64,000 nt of DNA from CAVQJU01 sp963755195 (lineage in GTDB: Bacteria > Acidobacteriota > Vicinamibacteria > Vicinamibacterales > CAVVIG01), in NCBI GenBank assembly GCA_963755195.1, contig CAVWIZ010000002.1, positions 868,001-932,000 on the forward strand, read 5' to 3'. The position numbers were made by a program, and so were the translations under genes. Below the pieces are notes generated by a model. It saw only the letters and a list, made by a program, of their open reading frames with translations. It was not told where the DNA came from and did not search any database. Shown here one piece after another: positions 18,312 through 26,039 of this stretch (within the stretch, counting starts at the first letter, position 1; each line of letters starts with the position of its first letter).

Positions 18312-19482
18312 TCAGGGCGTCTTCACGAGACGGAGGCCCACGTGATTCGTGCCCGTGCTGCTTTCGCCCTTGCCCCGCGTGCCCACCATGTAGCGTGAAC
18401 AGGACCTGGTCCGTGCAGAGGAACGACCCGCCTCGGTGCACGCGTTTCTTCTCGGTCGGCTCACTCGGGTCGAACGGCGTGTCTGGGCCTTGTGGGTTGC
18501 GCGCGACGCCTCCGGTGGACGCGAGCTGGGCGTAGTAGTCGGGCCGATACCAGTCGCTCACCCATTCCCACGCGTTCCCAGCGACGTCGTGAAGACCGTA
18601 CCCGTTCGGAGGAAACTGCGCCACCGGCTCGAGGCCTTCGTGGCCGTCCTCGCCCGTATCCCGATCAGGGAAGTGCCCCTGAAACGTGTTGGCCCTCCAG
18701 AGGCCGCCGGGCATGAACTCGTCGCCCCACGGGTAGAGCTTGCCGCTAAGGCCACCGCGCGCGGCGAACTCCCACTCGGCTTCGGTGGGCAGGCGTTTGC
18801 CCGCCCACGTCGCAAACGCGACCGCGTCGTCGTACGCGACCTGCACGACCGGATACTGCTCGCGGCCCGTGATGCTGCTATCGGGTCCTTCGGGATGGCG
18901 CCAGTTCGCACGTTTCACGTACGACCACCACTGCAGGTGATTGTTCAGAGGCACGGGATGAGCCGGCGGCGAGAAGACGACCGCGCCGGCCACGAGATTC
19001 TCGGGCGGCGCGCCGGGGAAGTCTTCGGCGCGCGGCGTGCGCTCGGCGATCGTCACATACCCGGTGGCCTCGACGAACTTCGCGAACTGCGCGTTGGTCA
19101 CCTCGGTCGTGTCCATCCAGAACCCATCCACGGAGACACGATGGACGGGACGCGAATCGGTTGTCGCCTGCATGCCGACCATGTTCATGCCGGGCGTCTC
19201 GGCGGCGCCCATCGAGAACGCGCCTCCCGGAATCCACACCATGCCCTGGGGCGCGTTACCCGGGGCCGGTCGCGAGTTCTCGAGAGTGGGTTGGAACGTG
19301 GCCGTCGTCGAGGGCGTCGCGGGCGATTCGCTTCGAACGGCATAGCGCCACCAGCCCACGACACACGTCGCCGTCAATGCGAGCACGATGAGAAGAAGCC
19401 ACGTTCGAGTGGTGCGAGGGCTTCCTGCTGACGGTGGCCGACTACCCGTGCTTTGTTTCCTGCCGCGTCTTCGCTCGACCAT
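18312..19482 (-). CDS. Formylglycine-generating enzyme (SUMF1/FGE family), frameshift near 18405
   Basis: ATG 19482 is preceded by GGAGAGC. A signal-anchor helix (TWLLLIVLALTATCVVGWW, about residues 27-45) puts the enzyme outside the cytoplasm. The FGE-sulfatase domain has MVWIPGGAFSMG, VDGFWMDTTEVTNAQFAKFV, GKRLPTEAEWEFAARGG, LYPWGDEF, AGNAWEWVSDWY and HRGGSFLC. One extra base near 18405, when removed, gives the second cysteine (C-x4-C spacing, as in the two catalytic cysteines of FGE) and the end YMVGTRGKGESS, stop at 18312. FGE oxidises the cysteine of CxAxR/CxPxR sulfatase motifs to formylglycine. Its operon carries such a sulfatase (CTAGR), a direct functional match. Length is 389 residues. 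Confidence 0.86.
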
Positions 19483-19505
19483 GATGCTCTCCAAATGCGC
19501 GCGAC

Positions 19506-20253
19506 TCAGTAGTACCACCGGCCGACAAAGCCGAATGCCCACAGACCGGAACGGGTCTGCAGATCGTCCACTTGCCGGGCCACGGACGGCTCGACCCGGA
19601 AATGCCGAGTGACCGCGATCTCGGCCCCCGCCTGGTAGAGCTCACGCGCCCACCGGTTATACCTCGTGTCGTAGAAATACTCGGCCTGGAAGTAGGGCGT
19701 GACGACGCGGGCGAACATGTCGAAATCGCGGTTCACCTCCGCTCGCAAGCGGTACCGCGTCGTGTAGCCGCTTTCGAGCCAGCGAAGGTCCGCCCGCCCC
19801 CGCCCCTCGACGAGGATCGAGCCTGGAAGGTAGTGCCTCGCGTACAGCGCGACGATGCCACGGTCTTCCGAGTGTACCCTCGTCTTTTCCTCGGCCTTGA
19901 AGATGTGGTCGTAGCCGATCCGGGCCCAGACATATTTCTTGGTCTGCCAGTCCTCCTTCTGGCGGGAGTGCGGCAGATGCGGCCCGAGGGTGAGGTCGAC
20001 GTATCCGGCGAGGTCGAGTGTCTGGAACTCCGATTCCTTGCCTTTGGACTCGGCTGCGACGAAGTAGAACCGGAGCGTCGGGCTTGCCTTCATGAAGAGA
20101 TTGAGCTCGGGCCAGACCTCCCAGGAGTTGCCGTCCCGTGCCGTGTCGCGTTGGACCGACGAGTCTTGAGGCGCATCCGCGCTCTGCGCGACGGCGAGCC
20201 TTGGCGACCACACAAGCGAGGTCAGCGCGGCTAACAGCAGGACGGTTTCTCAC
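19506..20253 (-). CDS. DUF2490-like outer-membrane protein (frameshift in signal peptide near 20240)
   Basis: The body (GNSWEVWPELNLFMKASPT and ARIGYDHIFKAEEKTR, then FDMFARVVTPYFQAEYFYD, ending GFVGRWYY) is a beta-barrel resembling DUF2490-type proteins. The signal peptide is split. GTG 20253, overlapping the channel stop as GTGA, gives MRNR; one extra C near 20240 shifts the frame, and LLLAALTSLVWSPRLAVAQS follows. Corrected length is about 248 residues. It lies between the K+ channel and FGE genes in the sulfatase block and probably forms another outer-membrane pore. The family name is tentative. Confidence 0.65.
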
Positions 20254-20591
20254 TTGTCACTCCGCCTCCGCCTGGTCTCGTCGGTCGTCACCTTGGTGAT
20301 GAACGCGACGAAGACACCGACCCCCAGAACGATGTAGACCATGGTGAACACTTTCGACAGGGGCGTAGTCGGATGAAGGTCGCCATAGCCGACCGTTGCA
20401 AGCGTGCTCACGCTGAAGTACAGAGAATCGAGGATGCTCCAGTGCTCGACCGTCGAGTAGAAGATCGCTCCGCTAACGAGCAGGCCGGCGAGAACGAACA
20501 ACAGCGCGCGGAACTCCGCGTCCTTCAGCCCGTGGCCGAGGATGCGAATGAAGCGCACGAGAACCAGTACAAGCGACGCCATCCAGTTCAC
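20250..20591 (-). CDS. Two-helix potassium channel (Ion_trans_2)
   Basis: The 113-residue protein has one helix at about residues 28-47 (ALLFVLAGLLVSGAIFYSTV), a pore helix and the selectivity filter STLATVGYGDLHP (TVGYGD), then a second helix (VFTMVYIVLGVGVFVAFITK). This is the minimal KcsA-like K+ channel layout, without a cytoplasmic RCK domain. It would form a tetramer in the inner membrane. It is embedded in the sulfatase/porin block, overlapping the next gene by four bases; why a K+ channel travels with a sulfatase is not known. Confidence 0.9.
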   Translation of the reverse strand: MNWMASLVLVLVRFIRILGHGLKDAEFRALLFVLAGLLVSGAIFYSTVEHWSILDSLYFSVSTLATVGYGDLHPTTPLSKVFTMVYIVLGVGVFVAFITKVTTDETRRRRSDK

Positions 20592-20646
20592 TCCCTACGC
20601 TGTTCCCCTTTGCCATGCCGGCATCACGGTCAATTCGATGTCGCCG

Positions 20647-21945
20647 CTACATGTTCCAGACGATGCGCGCGGAGAGCCCGTGGGCGTGGCCCGTCGTCGC
20701 GGCGCGTTCCAGTGTGATGTAGCCGTAGTTGAACTCCAGCCGCCACTCGCGATCGGGGTACCAGCTGATCGCGACGGTCCATCGGGACATCCGACCGCCG
20801 TCGATCGCGCCGTCGGTCAGGTCCACGTACGAGAACCGGCCGCCGACTTCCCACGCGCCGCGCCCGCCGCCCCGCAGGCTGAACGGCGAGTGTGGCGTGA
20901 AGCGGCTCACGTAGCCTTCGCGCCGGTTGAAGCCGTGATGGTCCTGGGTGATGAAGTACCCGACGCCGGCGAATCCGCCGAAGAAGAGCGGGTTGCCAGC
21001 CTGTGCCGCGGACACCGGGGTCAGCGACCCATCCGCGAAGAGCTGCCAGCGGCCCTTGATGGCCATCGCCTCGAATTGCGGGGTGACGGCGTGATCGGCG
21101 GTGAACTTGCCGGTGTCGGCGAAGTAGTCGGACTGGTTGATCTCCGGCCGGCTCCGGTACTGCAGCTTGCCGTTCTTCGCTTCCCTGTAGTACACGCTGG
21201 CGCCGACCTGGACGACGGTGTCGCCCTGCGGACCCGCGTCGACCGGCAGGACGCTGATGCGCCCGGTGTACTGGTTGCCGTTATCCGAAAAGCTGTTGTC
21301 GTTGCCAAACCAGTCGTTGAACCAGCCGGCCGACCACAGGACGCGCTCGCCGGCGGCGGAGTTCTCCACGAGCACCCCGACGTTGCGCTGCGGCACGAAG
21401 GCGCTCGACACGCTGCGTTCCATGAACACCGAGTCGGTCAGCGCCATGAGCCATTCGGAGTCGACGCCGATTTTCTGCTTTCCGATCTTCACGCGGCCGA
21501 CCTTCGGTATCGGGATGTCGAGTCTGGCGTCCAGCCACGTCCAATGGTCGACAACATCGGCGTCGAGACCGTTGAAGGCCACGCCGAACTGGTAGGTCCA
21601 GGGCCTCTTGAACTTGATCTGGCCGACCAGGTTGATGCGCTCGGCCCGCCACTTGACCAGCGTCGGCTGATCACCGACCTGCGCGGCGTTTGCGTCGTCC
21701 TGGACAAATCCTCCGGCGTCCACGCCGAACGTCAGGATCAACGTCGTGGAGAACGCCTTGTTCTGCCACGTGTTCCAGGGGGTCTTGGGCTCTGCCGGCG
21801 CCGCCGTCGTCACTAGACCGGTCTGGTCTGCAGGAACGCCTTCGGTCGCCGCGAGAACGGGGCTCGCATCCGGTGTCTGCGCCGCGGCGGGCGCGACCGC
21901 CAACAGGCCGACCACGACGGCGAGCACGATTCGGTATCGCTTCAT
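20647..21945 (-). CDS. Phosphate-selective porin O/P-family outer-membrane protein
   Basis: This 432-residue protein has a signal peptide (RIVLAVVVGLLAVAPAAAQ). The Porin_O_P pattern is visible: RAERINLVGQIKFKRPWTYQFG, KVGRVKIGKQKIGVDSEWLM, VFMERSVSSAFVPQRNVGV, and AAGERVLWSAGWFNDWF, then RWTVAISWYPDREWRLEFNY near the end. Such porins pass anions, including phosphate and polyphosphate. In a block with a sulfatase it could pass sulfate esters or the released sulfate; that is inference. No frameshift. Confidence 0.85.
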   Translation of the reverse strand: MKRYRIVLAVVVGLLAVAPAAAQTPDASPVLAATEGVPADQTGLVTTAAPAEPKTPWNTWQNKAFSTTLILTFGVDAGGFVQDDANAAQVGDQPTLVKWRAERINLVGQIKFKRPWTYQFGVAFNGLDADVVDHWTWLDARLDIPIPKVGRVKIGKQKIGVDSEWLMALTDSVFMERSVSSAFVPQRNVGVLVENSAAGERVLWSAGWFNDWFGNDNSFSDNGNQYTGRISVLPVDAGPQGDTVVQVGASVYYREAKNGKLQYRSRPEINQSDYFADTGKFTADHAVTPQFEAMAIKGRWQLFADGSLTPVSAAQAGNPLFFGGFAGVGYFITQDHHGFNRREGYVSRFTPHSPFSLRGGGRGAWEVGGRFSYVDLTDGAIDGGRMSRWTVAISWYPDREWRLEFNYGYITLERAATTGHAHGLSARIVWNM

Positions 21946-22028
21946 GATTACCCTTCAGTCCCGCCACGATGGCGAGAATTGAAGCCATCACCGCGCGCCC
22001 ACCAGCCTGAGTTTCACCGCGGTGACGC

Positions 22029-22856
22029 TCATTTCGGGAACAGGAAGGTAGCCGCCAGGCGGAACTTCCAGCTGGCGCCGGCATCGGGGCTGGTCAACAT
22101 GGGGCCAGCGGCCACCTGGAGGTTGACCGGCCGGGCGCCGAGCCGCGTGACCTTGCCGGCGGTGAAGAGCAGCGGCACGGTCCATGTCTGATCGGCGTTC
22201 CAGTTGGCCGAGGCCTCCGTGCTGATGCCCACGGCCAGCCCGCCCCCCAGGTTGTAGTTGGCGAACGGCTGCAGGAAGGTGGTGTTGACGTCCTTCCGGT
22301 TCTTGGCCCCGCTCGTCGACCAGATCTGATTGAAGAGCGCCCCGACTGTCCACTTGCCCGGCTGCGTCAACGCGACAAAGGTGGGGCCAATCCCGAACTT
22401 CTCGCTGCCGAGCGCGGTGGTCAAGGCGGTGGGCAGCAGCACGACGGGACCGACGCCCCAGATGACGCGACCCGTTTTCGAGGGTACGAAGAACGCGCTC
22501 ACCACGGCGTCGGCCAGACCGTTGATGCGCACCCCATCGGTCCCGGGCTGCGAGGTGAGCGGCAGGATCACGCGCAACACGATGTTGGTGCTCTTGCTGA
22601 CGGCAAACGGGACGACCGGCTGAAAGTTCAGCAGCGTGCTCGTCGAGTCGTTGTCGCCGAGGCCGAAGTCCCAGTTGCCCTGGAATGGGACGCTGATCAG
22701 GCTCGACACGGGATTCTGCGTTTGCTTCGCGAGCGCCTCGGCGTTCTGGGCTGGGGGCTCCGCTCCCGGGGGGCTCTGTGCGACCGCGCTTGCCGGCGGC
22801 GTCGCCAGCATGATCGCGGCGCTGAGAAGAACCTTACTTAAGAAACTGCTTCGCAT
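22029..22856 (-). CDS. Secreted/outer-membrane protein of the 'neuromedin U-like' transporter type
   Basis: The 275-residue protein has a signal peptide (residues 1-26). Then comes NAEALAKQTQNPVSSLISVPFQ, a segment shared by a group of bacterial barrels often mislabelled neuromedin U, followed by FGLGDNDSTSTLLNFQPVVPF and alternating strands. It ends with SWKFRLAATFLFPK. No enzymatic motif. It lies between the porin and the arylsulfatase and is probably another pore of this block. Function is unknown. Confidence 0.7.
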   Translation of the reverse strand: MRSSFLSKVLLSAAIMLATPPASAVAQSPPGAEPPAQNAEALAKQTQNPVSSLISVPFQGNWDFGLGDNDSTSTLLNFQPVVPFAVSKSTNIVLRVILPLTSQPGTDGVRINGLADAVVSAFFVPSKTGRVIWGVGPVVLLPTALTTALGSEKFGIGPTFVALTQPGKWTVGALFNQIWSTSGAKNRKDVNTTFLQPFANYNLGGGLAVGISTEASANWNADQTWTVPLLFTAGKVTRLGARPVNLQVAAGPMLTSPDAGASWKFRLAATFLFPK

Positions 22857-22898
22857 GGTGCGATCCCTTCTGTTTCGTTCGCGCGATCCGCAAGGTGG

Positions 22899-22923
22899 GC
22901 CGCACCCGGATGACGGGTGCGGC
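22899..22923. terminator. Strong hairpin between arylsulfatase and downstream barrel gene
   Basis: A perfect 10-base inverted repeat (GCCGCACCCG, loop GATGA, CGGGTGCGGC) lies 35 bases past the arylsulfatase stop on the minus strand. It is not followed by a T-run, so it may be an attenuator, a Rho-linked stop or an mRNA 3'-end stabiliser rather than a full intrinsic terminator. Confidence 0.45.
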
Positions 22924-22957
22924 TCCTGGGTGTGTTACTGGGTCAGCCGGCGGCGGG

Positions 22958-24564
22958 TCACTTGCCGCCTTGTGGGCTGGTCATCGCCTCCATGACGCGG
23001 TCGAGGCTGAAACTGCCCGGCTTCATGCGCGGCGGGAATTCGCGGAAGCTCTGCAGCCACTGCCCGACGTAGGCGCCGGCGGGGGCCAGCATGTACATGC
23101 GAGGTCCGACCCAGTCGATGTAGCTGGTGGATTCCGTAGAAGCACGCTCGAGCGGGTCCATGCGCAGGTTGGTCAGCATCGGCCAGCGCAGTTCCTCGAA
23201 CGGGGTTTCCCAGACCTTGAATCCAACGGAGTTTTGCCGCAGGAAGGTCATCTTCCAGTTGTCGTAGCGGAGCGCCGCCACACTCCCGCCGTCGGTCCAG
23301 TAGATGAACTCGTGACGCGGAGACTGGGCCACTTCCCCTTTCAAGAACGGCATGAGGTTGTAGCCGTCGAGGTGGACCTTGTACGTCAGGTCGCCAATCT
23401 TCTTGCCCTTCAACAGATCTTCTTTGATGGTGGGGTCACCCGCCGCCGCGAGCACGTCGGGATCATGTCCTCGTGTGCGCCGATGTCGTTGATGATCGTG
23501 CCGGGCTTGACGACTCCGGGCCAGCGAATCATGCAGGGGACGCGGTAGCCGCCTTCCCATTGTGTGTTCTTCTCGCCACGGAATATCGTCGTGCCGCCAT
23601 CGGGCCACAGGAAGAACTCCGCACCGTTGTCGCTGGAATACATGACGATGGTGTTGTTTTCGATGCCGAGCTTCTTCAATTCATCGAGCAGCAGGCCGAC
23701 ATCGTAATCGTGTTCGAGCATGCCATCCGCCTCGATACCGAGGCCGCTCTTGCCTTCCCATTTCGGGCTCAGGTGTGTGTAGGTGTGCATGCGGGAGGAG
23801 TTCCACCAAATGAAGAACGGCTTGTCGGCTCTCGCCGCCTTGTCCATGAACGCGATCGCCCCGGCGGTGACTTCGTCGTCAATCGTCTCCATGCGCTTGC
23901 GCGTCAGCGGGCCGGTGTCCTCGCACTTCTGTTTACCCATCTTGCCGAAGCGCGGGTCATCGGTGACATCGTCCTTGTCCGTCGCGAAGCAATGCAGGAC
24001 GCCGCGGGGGCCGAACTTTGCCTTGAAGGCCGGGTCTTTCGGGTAATTCACATTCTCCGGCTCCTCTTCCGCATTCAGGTGGTAGAGGTTGCCCAGCCAC
24101 TCATCGAACCCATGCACCGTGGGCAGCATCTCGTTGCGGTCGCCAAGATGGTTCTTGCCGAACTGGCCGGTTGTGTAGCCGTGCGGCTTGAGCAATTCAG
24201 CGAGAGTCGGATCCGCCCTGGTCAGACCTTCCTTCGCCCCGGGAAGGCCGACCTTGGTGAGGCCGGTGCGGATGGGCGACTGGCCGGTGATGAACGCCGC
24301 GCGCCCGGCGGTGCAGCTCTGCTGGCCGTACCAGTCCGTGAAGATGGCGCCTTCACGGGCGATGCGGTCGATGTTCGGCGTTTTGTAGCCCATCATGCCC
24401 ATGTTGTACGCGCTGATGTTGAACTGCCCGATGTCGTCGCCCCAGATGATCAGGATGTTGGGTTTCTTCGCCGCCGCGGGCTGCGCGTGAGCGGCCGACG
24501 GTACCATCACCATCGCGAGCGCGGCCGAAACCGCCACGGTCCACACGATTCCGATTCTTCTCAT
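22958..24564 (-). CDS. Exported arylsulfatase (frameshift near 23455)
   Basis: ATG 24564 has a GGAGG five bases upstream, and the product a signal peptide ending AAHAQ. The alkaline-phosphatase-fold sulfatase domain begins PNILIIWGDDIGQFN (metal-binding Asp pair). It carries the modification motif SCTAGRAAFITG (C-x-A-x-R), GKNHLGDRNEMLP (Lys/His), then MYSSDNGAEFFLWPDGG (Asp-Asn metal ligands). One missing base near 23455 separates EDMIPT from LLAAAGDPTIKED, and the corrected protein has about 535 residues. Type I sulfatases hydrolyse sulfate esters after conversion of the motif cysteine to formylglycine, for which the FGE in the same block is the obvious partner. Acts in the periplasm or at the surface; substrate unknown. 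Confidence 0.88.
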
Positions 24565-24576
24565 GAATACCTCCAC

Positions 24577-24594
24577 GGCAAGTGATCGCTTGCC
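24577..24594. promoter_or_regulatory. Inverted repeat just upstream of the arylsulfatase ribosome site
   Basis: GGCAAG-TGATCG-CTTGCC forms a near-perfect 18-base dyad 13 bases before the sulfatase ATG and next to its GGAGG. It could be a protein-binding operator or a small RNA hairpin that gates translation. No known consensus is claimed. Confidence 0.4.
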
Positions 24595-24619
24595 TTGATC
24601 CACGCCAAACTGTCGCGCA

Positions 24620-25456
24620 TTACTTCTGTTTCCAACGGAAGGTGAGGGAGAACGCCGGCCCGTACTGTGTCACCGCATATTGCAGGTCGCTTACGGCCGC
24701 GTTGCCGCTCTTGGGGACGCTGCCGGTATCGATGCGGAGCGCGTTGTAGCCGACCGCGAGCCCAATCCACGGTTTAATTTGGAAGTCGATGCCTCCGAAC
24801 GCACTCCAGGTGAAGACCGACCCGCCGCCGATATCGGCCTGCGTCAGCAGCACCACGTTTTTCGCGAGTTTCGGACGGTAGACAACGCCGCCGACGCCGG
24901 CGACCATCGTCGCGCTGACGCTGAGGTCGCCCAACTGGCCGCCGACCGGGCCGGTGAAATGGGCGGTTGGCGACATCGACAGCGTTCGAACCCCGCCGAC
25001 GAGCATGAAGGGGACGCCGGGCTTCACTTGGTACATCGCCTTGCCGTTGAAGAGCACCTGATCCAGCTTCAAGGTGCCCGCGATCGGGGCGCCGATGATC
25101 GGGGTGGTGTAGTTCACGTCGGTCGACAGACGCATGAACATGACGTCGCCCAGGACGCCCCACTGCCCGTGCCTTGCCTCGACGTGCAGCGTGAAGGCCC
25201 CCGCCAGCTTCGACTTCGCGTCGCTGAAGTCCATGTAGACGGGAATGTTCCTGGTGCCGTTGATCGCGAGGTTGCCGTCGGTGGTCGCCGCCCAAAGGTA
25301 GAGCGGCGCGAAGTCAACCTCCCACTTGTCGCTCTGGGCGAAAGCGCGAGCCGGCGTCCCAAACAGACCGCACACGGCGACGGCCAGCGCGCACACGCGC
25401 GGGAGGTGCATGGTGGCGACTCGTCGGATTGTCATTCGAAGGGCTCGTCTGAACAT
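24620..25456 (-). CDS. Outer-membrane beta-barrel protein
   Basis: ATG 25456 (GGAGATGA in front) gives 278 residues with a signal peptide (CALAVAVCGLFGTPARAFAQ). The barrel has EVDFAPLYLWAATTDGNLAI, GQWGVLGDVMFMRLSTD, NGKAMYQVKPGVPFMLVGGVR and the last strand YGPAFSLTFRWKQK. The pattern (LYLWA near the N-terminus, repeated strands with W/Y girdles) is common to small acidobacterial and proteobacterial OmpW-like proteins of unknown role. Second gene of the sulfatase block, immediately before the sulfatase. An apparent upstream extension to 25675 overlaps the previous gene and is rejected. Confidence 0.7.
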   Translation of the reverse strand: MFRRALRMTIRRVATMHLPRVCALAVAVCGLFGTPARAFAQSDKWEVDFAPLYLWAATTDGNLAINGTRNIPVYMDFSDAKSKLAGAFTLHVEARHGQWGVLGDVMFMRLSTDVNYTTPIIGAPIAGTLKLDQVLFNGKAMYQVKPGVPFMLVGGVRTLSMSPTAHFTGPVGGQLGDLSVSATMVAGVGGVVYRPKLAKNVVLLTQADIGGGSVFTWSAFGGIDFQIKPWIGLAVGYNALRIDTGSVPKSGNAAVSDLQYAVTQYGPAFSLTFRWKQK

Positions 25457-25496
25457 TTCATCTCCGGTTGTCTGATTGTCGAGGCTTCCGTGACAG

Positions 25497-25850
25497 TCAC
25501 GCCCCGTTGTTCGTCCGAATCGTGCGCGGCGGGGCTCGCAGCGCCTGAACCAGGTCGAGACCACCGATGTGCTCGAGGTGGTCGAAGCTGATGTCCGGAG
25601 GCGTGACCGACAGGTCGATGACGGCCAGAAGCAGCCGGTACTCTTCGCAGCGGACATACACGTCGAAGTCCTCACGCGACATCCATAGGTCGCGAATGGT
25701 CAATGCCTTCGGGTCGCTGACGTCCTGCAAGACCGAGAAGTCCACGCAGCCAGCCAAAGCGGTTGCGTGCCCCATGAGCACGCGCAGCGTCCGAAGGACT
25801 TCAGACCTGTGCGCCTCCGAGATCGCCAGACGCACGGTCGACATGATCAT
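25497..25850 (-). CDS. Antibiotic-biosynthesis-monooxygenase (ABM)-like small protein
   Basis: About 117 residues from ATG 25850 (or 115 from ATG 25844). The ferredoxin-like ABM fold is suggested by VRLAISEAHRSEVLRTLRVL (strand-helix), PGCVDF-like GCVDFSVLQDVSDPKALTI, LWMSREDFDVYVRCEEY and a short C-terminal strand. ABM proteins range from quinol monooxygenases to heme-degrading and signalling proteins, so the activity is uncertain. It is the first gene of the nine-gene sulfatase block, directly downstream of a sigma-54-like promoter. The -12 element lies only 16 bases before the ATG, so the leader must be very short. Confidence 0.65.
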   Translation of the reverse strand: MIMSTVRLAISEAHRSEVLRTLRVLMGHATALAGCVDFSVLQDVSDPKALTIRDLWMSREDFDVYVRCEEYRLLLAVIDLSVTPPDISFDHLEHIGGLDLVQALRAPPRTIRTNNGA

Positions 25851-25860
25851 CTGTGCCGAG

Positions 25861-25884
25861 TTCGTGCACGAACGGTGCCTCAAG
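25861..25884 (-). promoter_or_regulatory. Sigma-54-like -24/-12 element with overlapping palindrome
   Basis: On the minus strand AGGCAC-CGTTC-GTGCA has GG (25879-25878), ten bases, then GC (25867-25866). It matches TGGCAC-N5-TTGC at all positions except the first base and one base of the -12 box. The -12 half sits in a perfect 12-base palindrome TTCGTGCACGAA (25861-25872), and the half-site TTCGTGC recurs at 25935-25941. A sigma-54 activator gene is divergent from here, 160 bases away, which supports the call. TSS mapping has not been done. Confidence 0.55.
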
Positions 25885-26018
25885 GCGAGTCGGGCAGGAG
25901 CCTTCACAGCAAATAGCCACAGCTGAATGGTTTGTTCGTGCGTTCGGGCCGGCGTGAAGTCGCGTTGAGCGAGCGCGAGGCTCCGAAATATCTGGGAGTT
26001 TCCCGATTAGGCGTGACG

Positions 26019-26024
26019 TAGAAT
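26019..26024 (+). promoter_or_regulatory. -10-like hexamer TAGAAT before the sigma-54 activator gene
   Basis: TAGAAT lies 15 bases ahead of ATG 26040, giving a predicted leader of about nine bases without a Shine-Dalgarno sequence. TTTCCC about 20 bases further upstream is a poor -35. Confidence 0.4.
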
Positions 26025-26039
26025 CTAAGCCTCGATATC

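Noticed and set aside
22899..22923. Classical Rho-independent terminator
   Set aside because: The stem is perfect but no U-tract follows on either strand, so it is listed only as a hairpin with moderate confidence.
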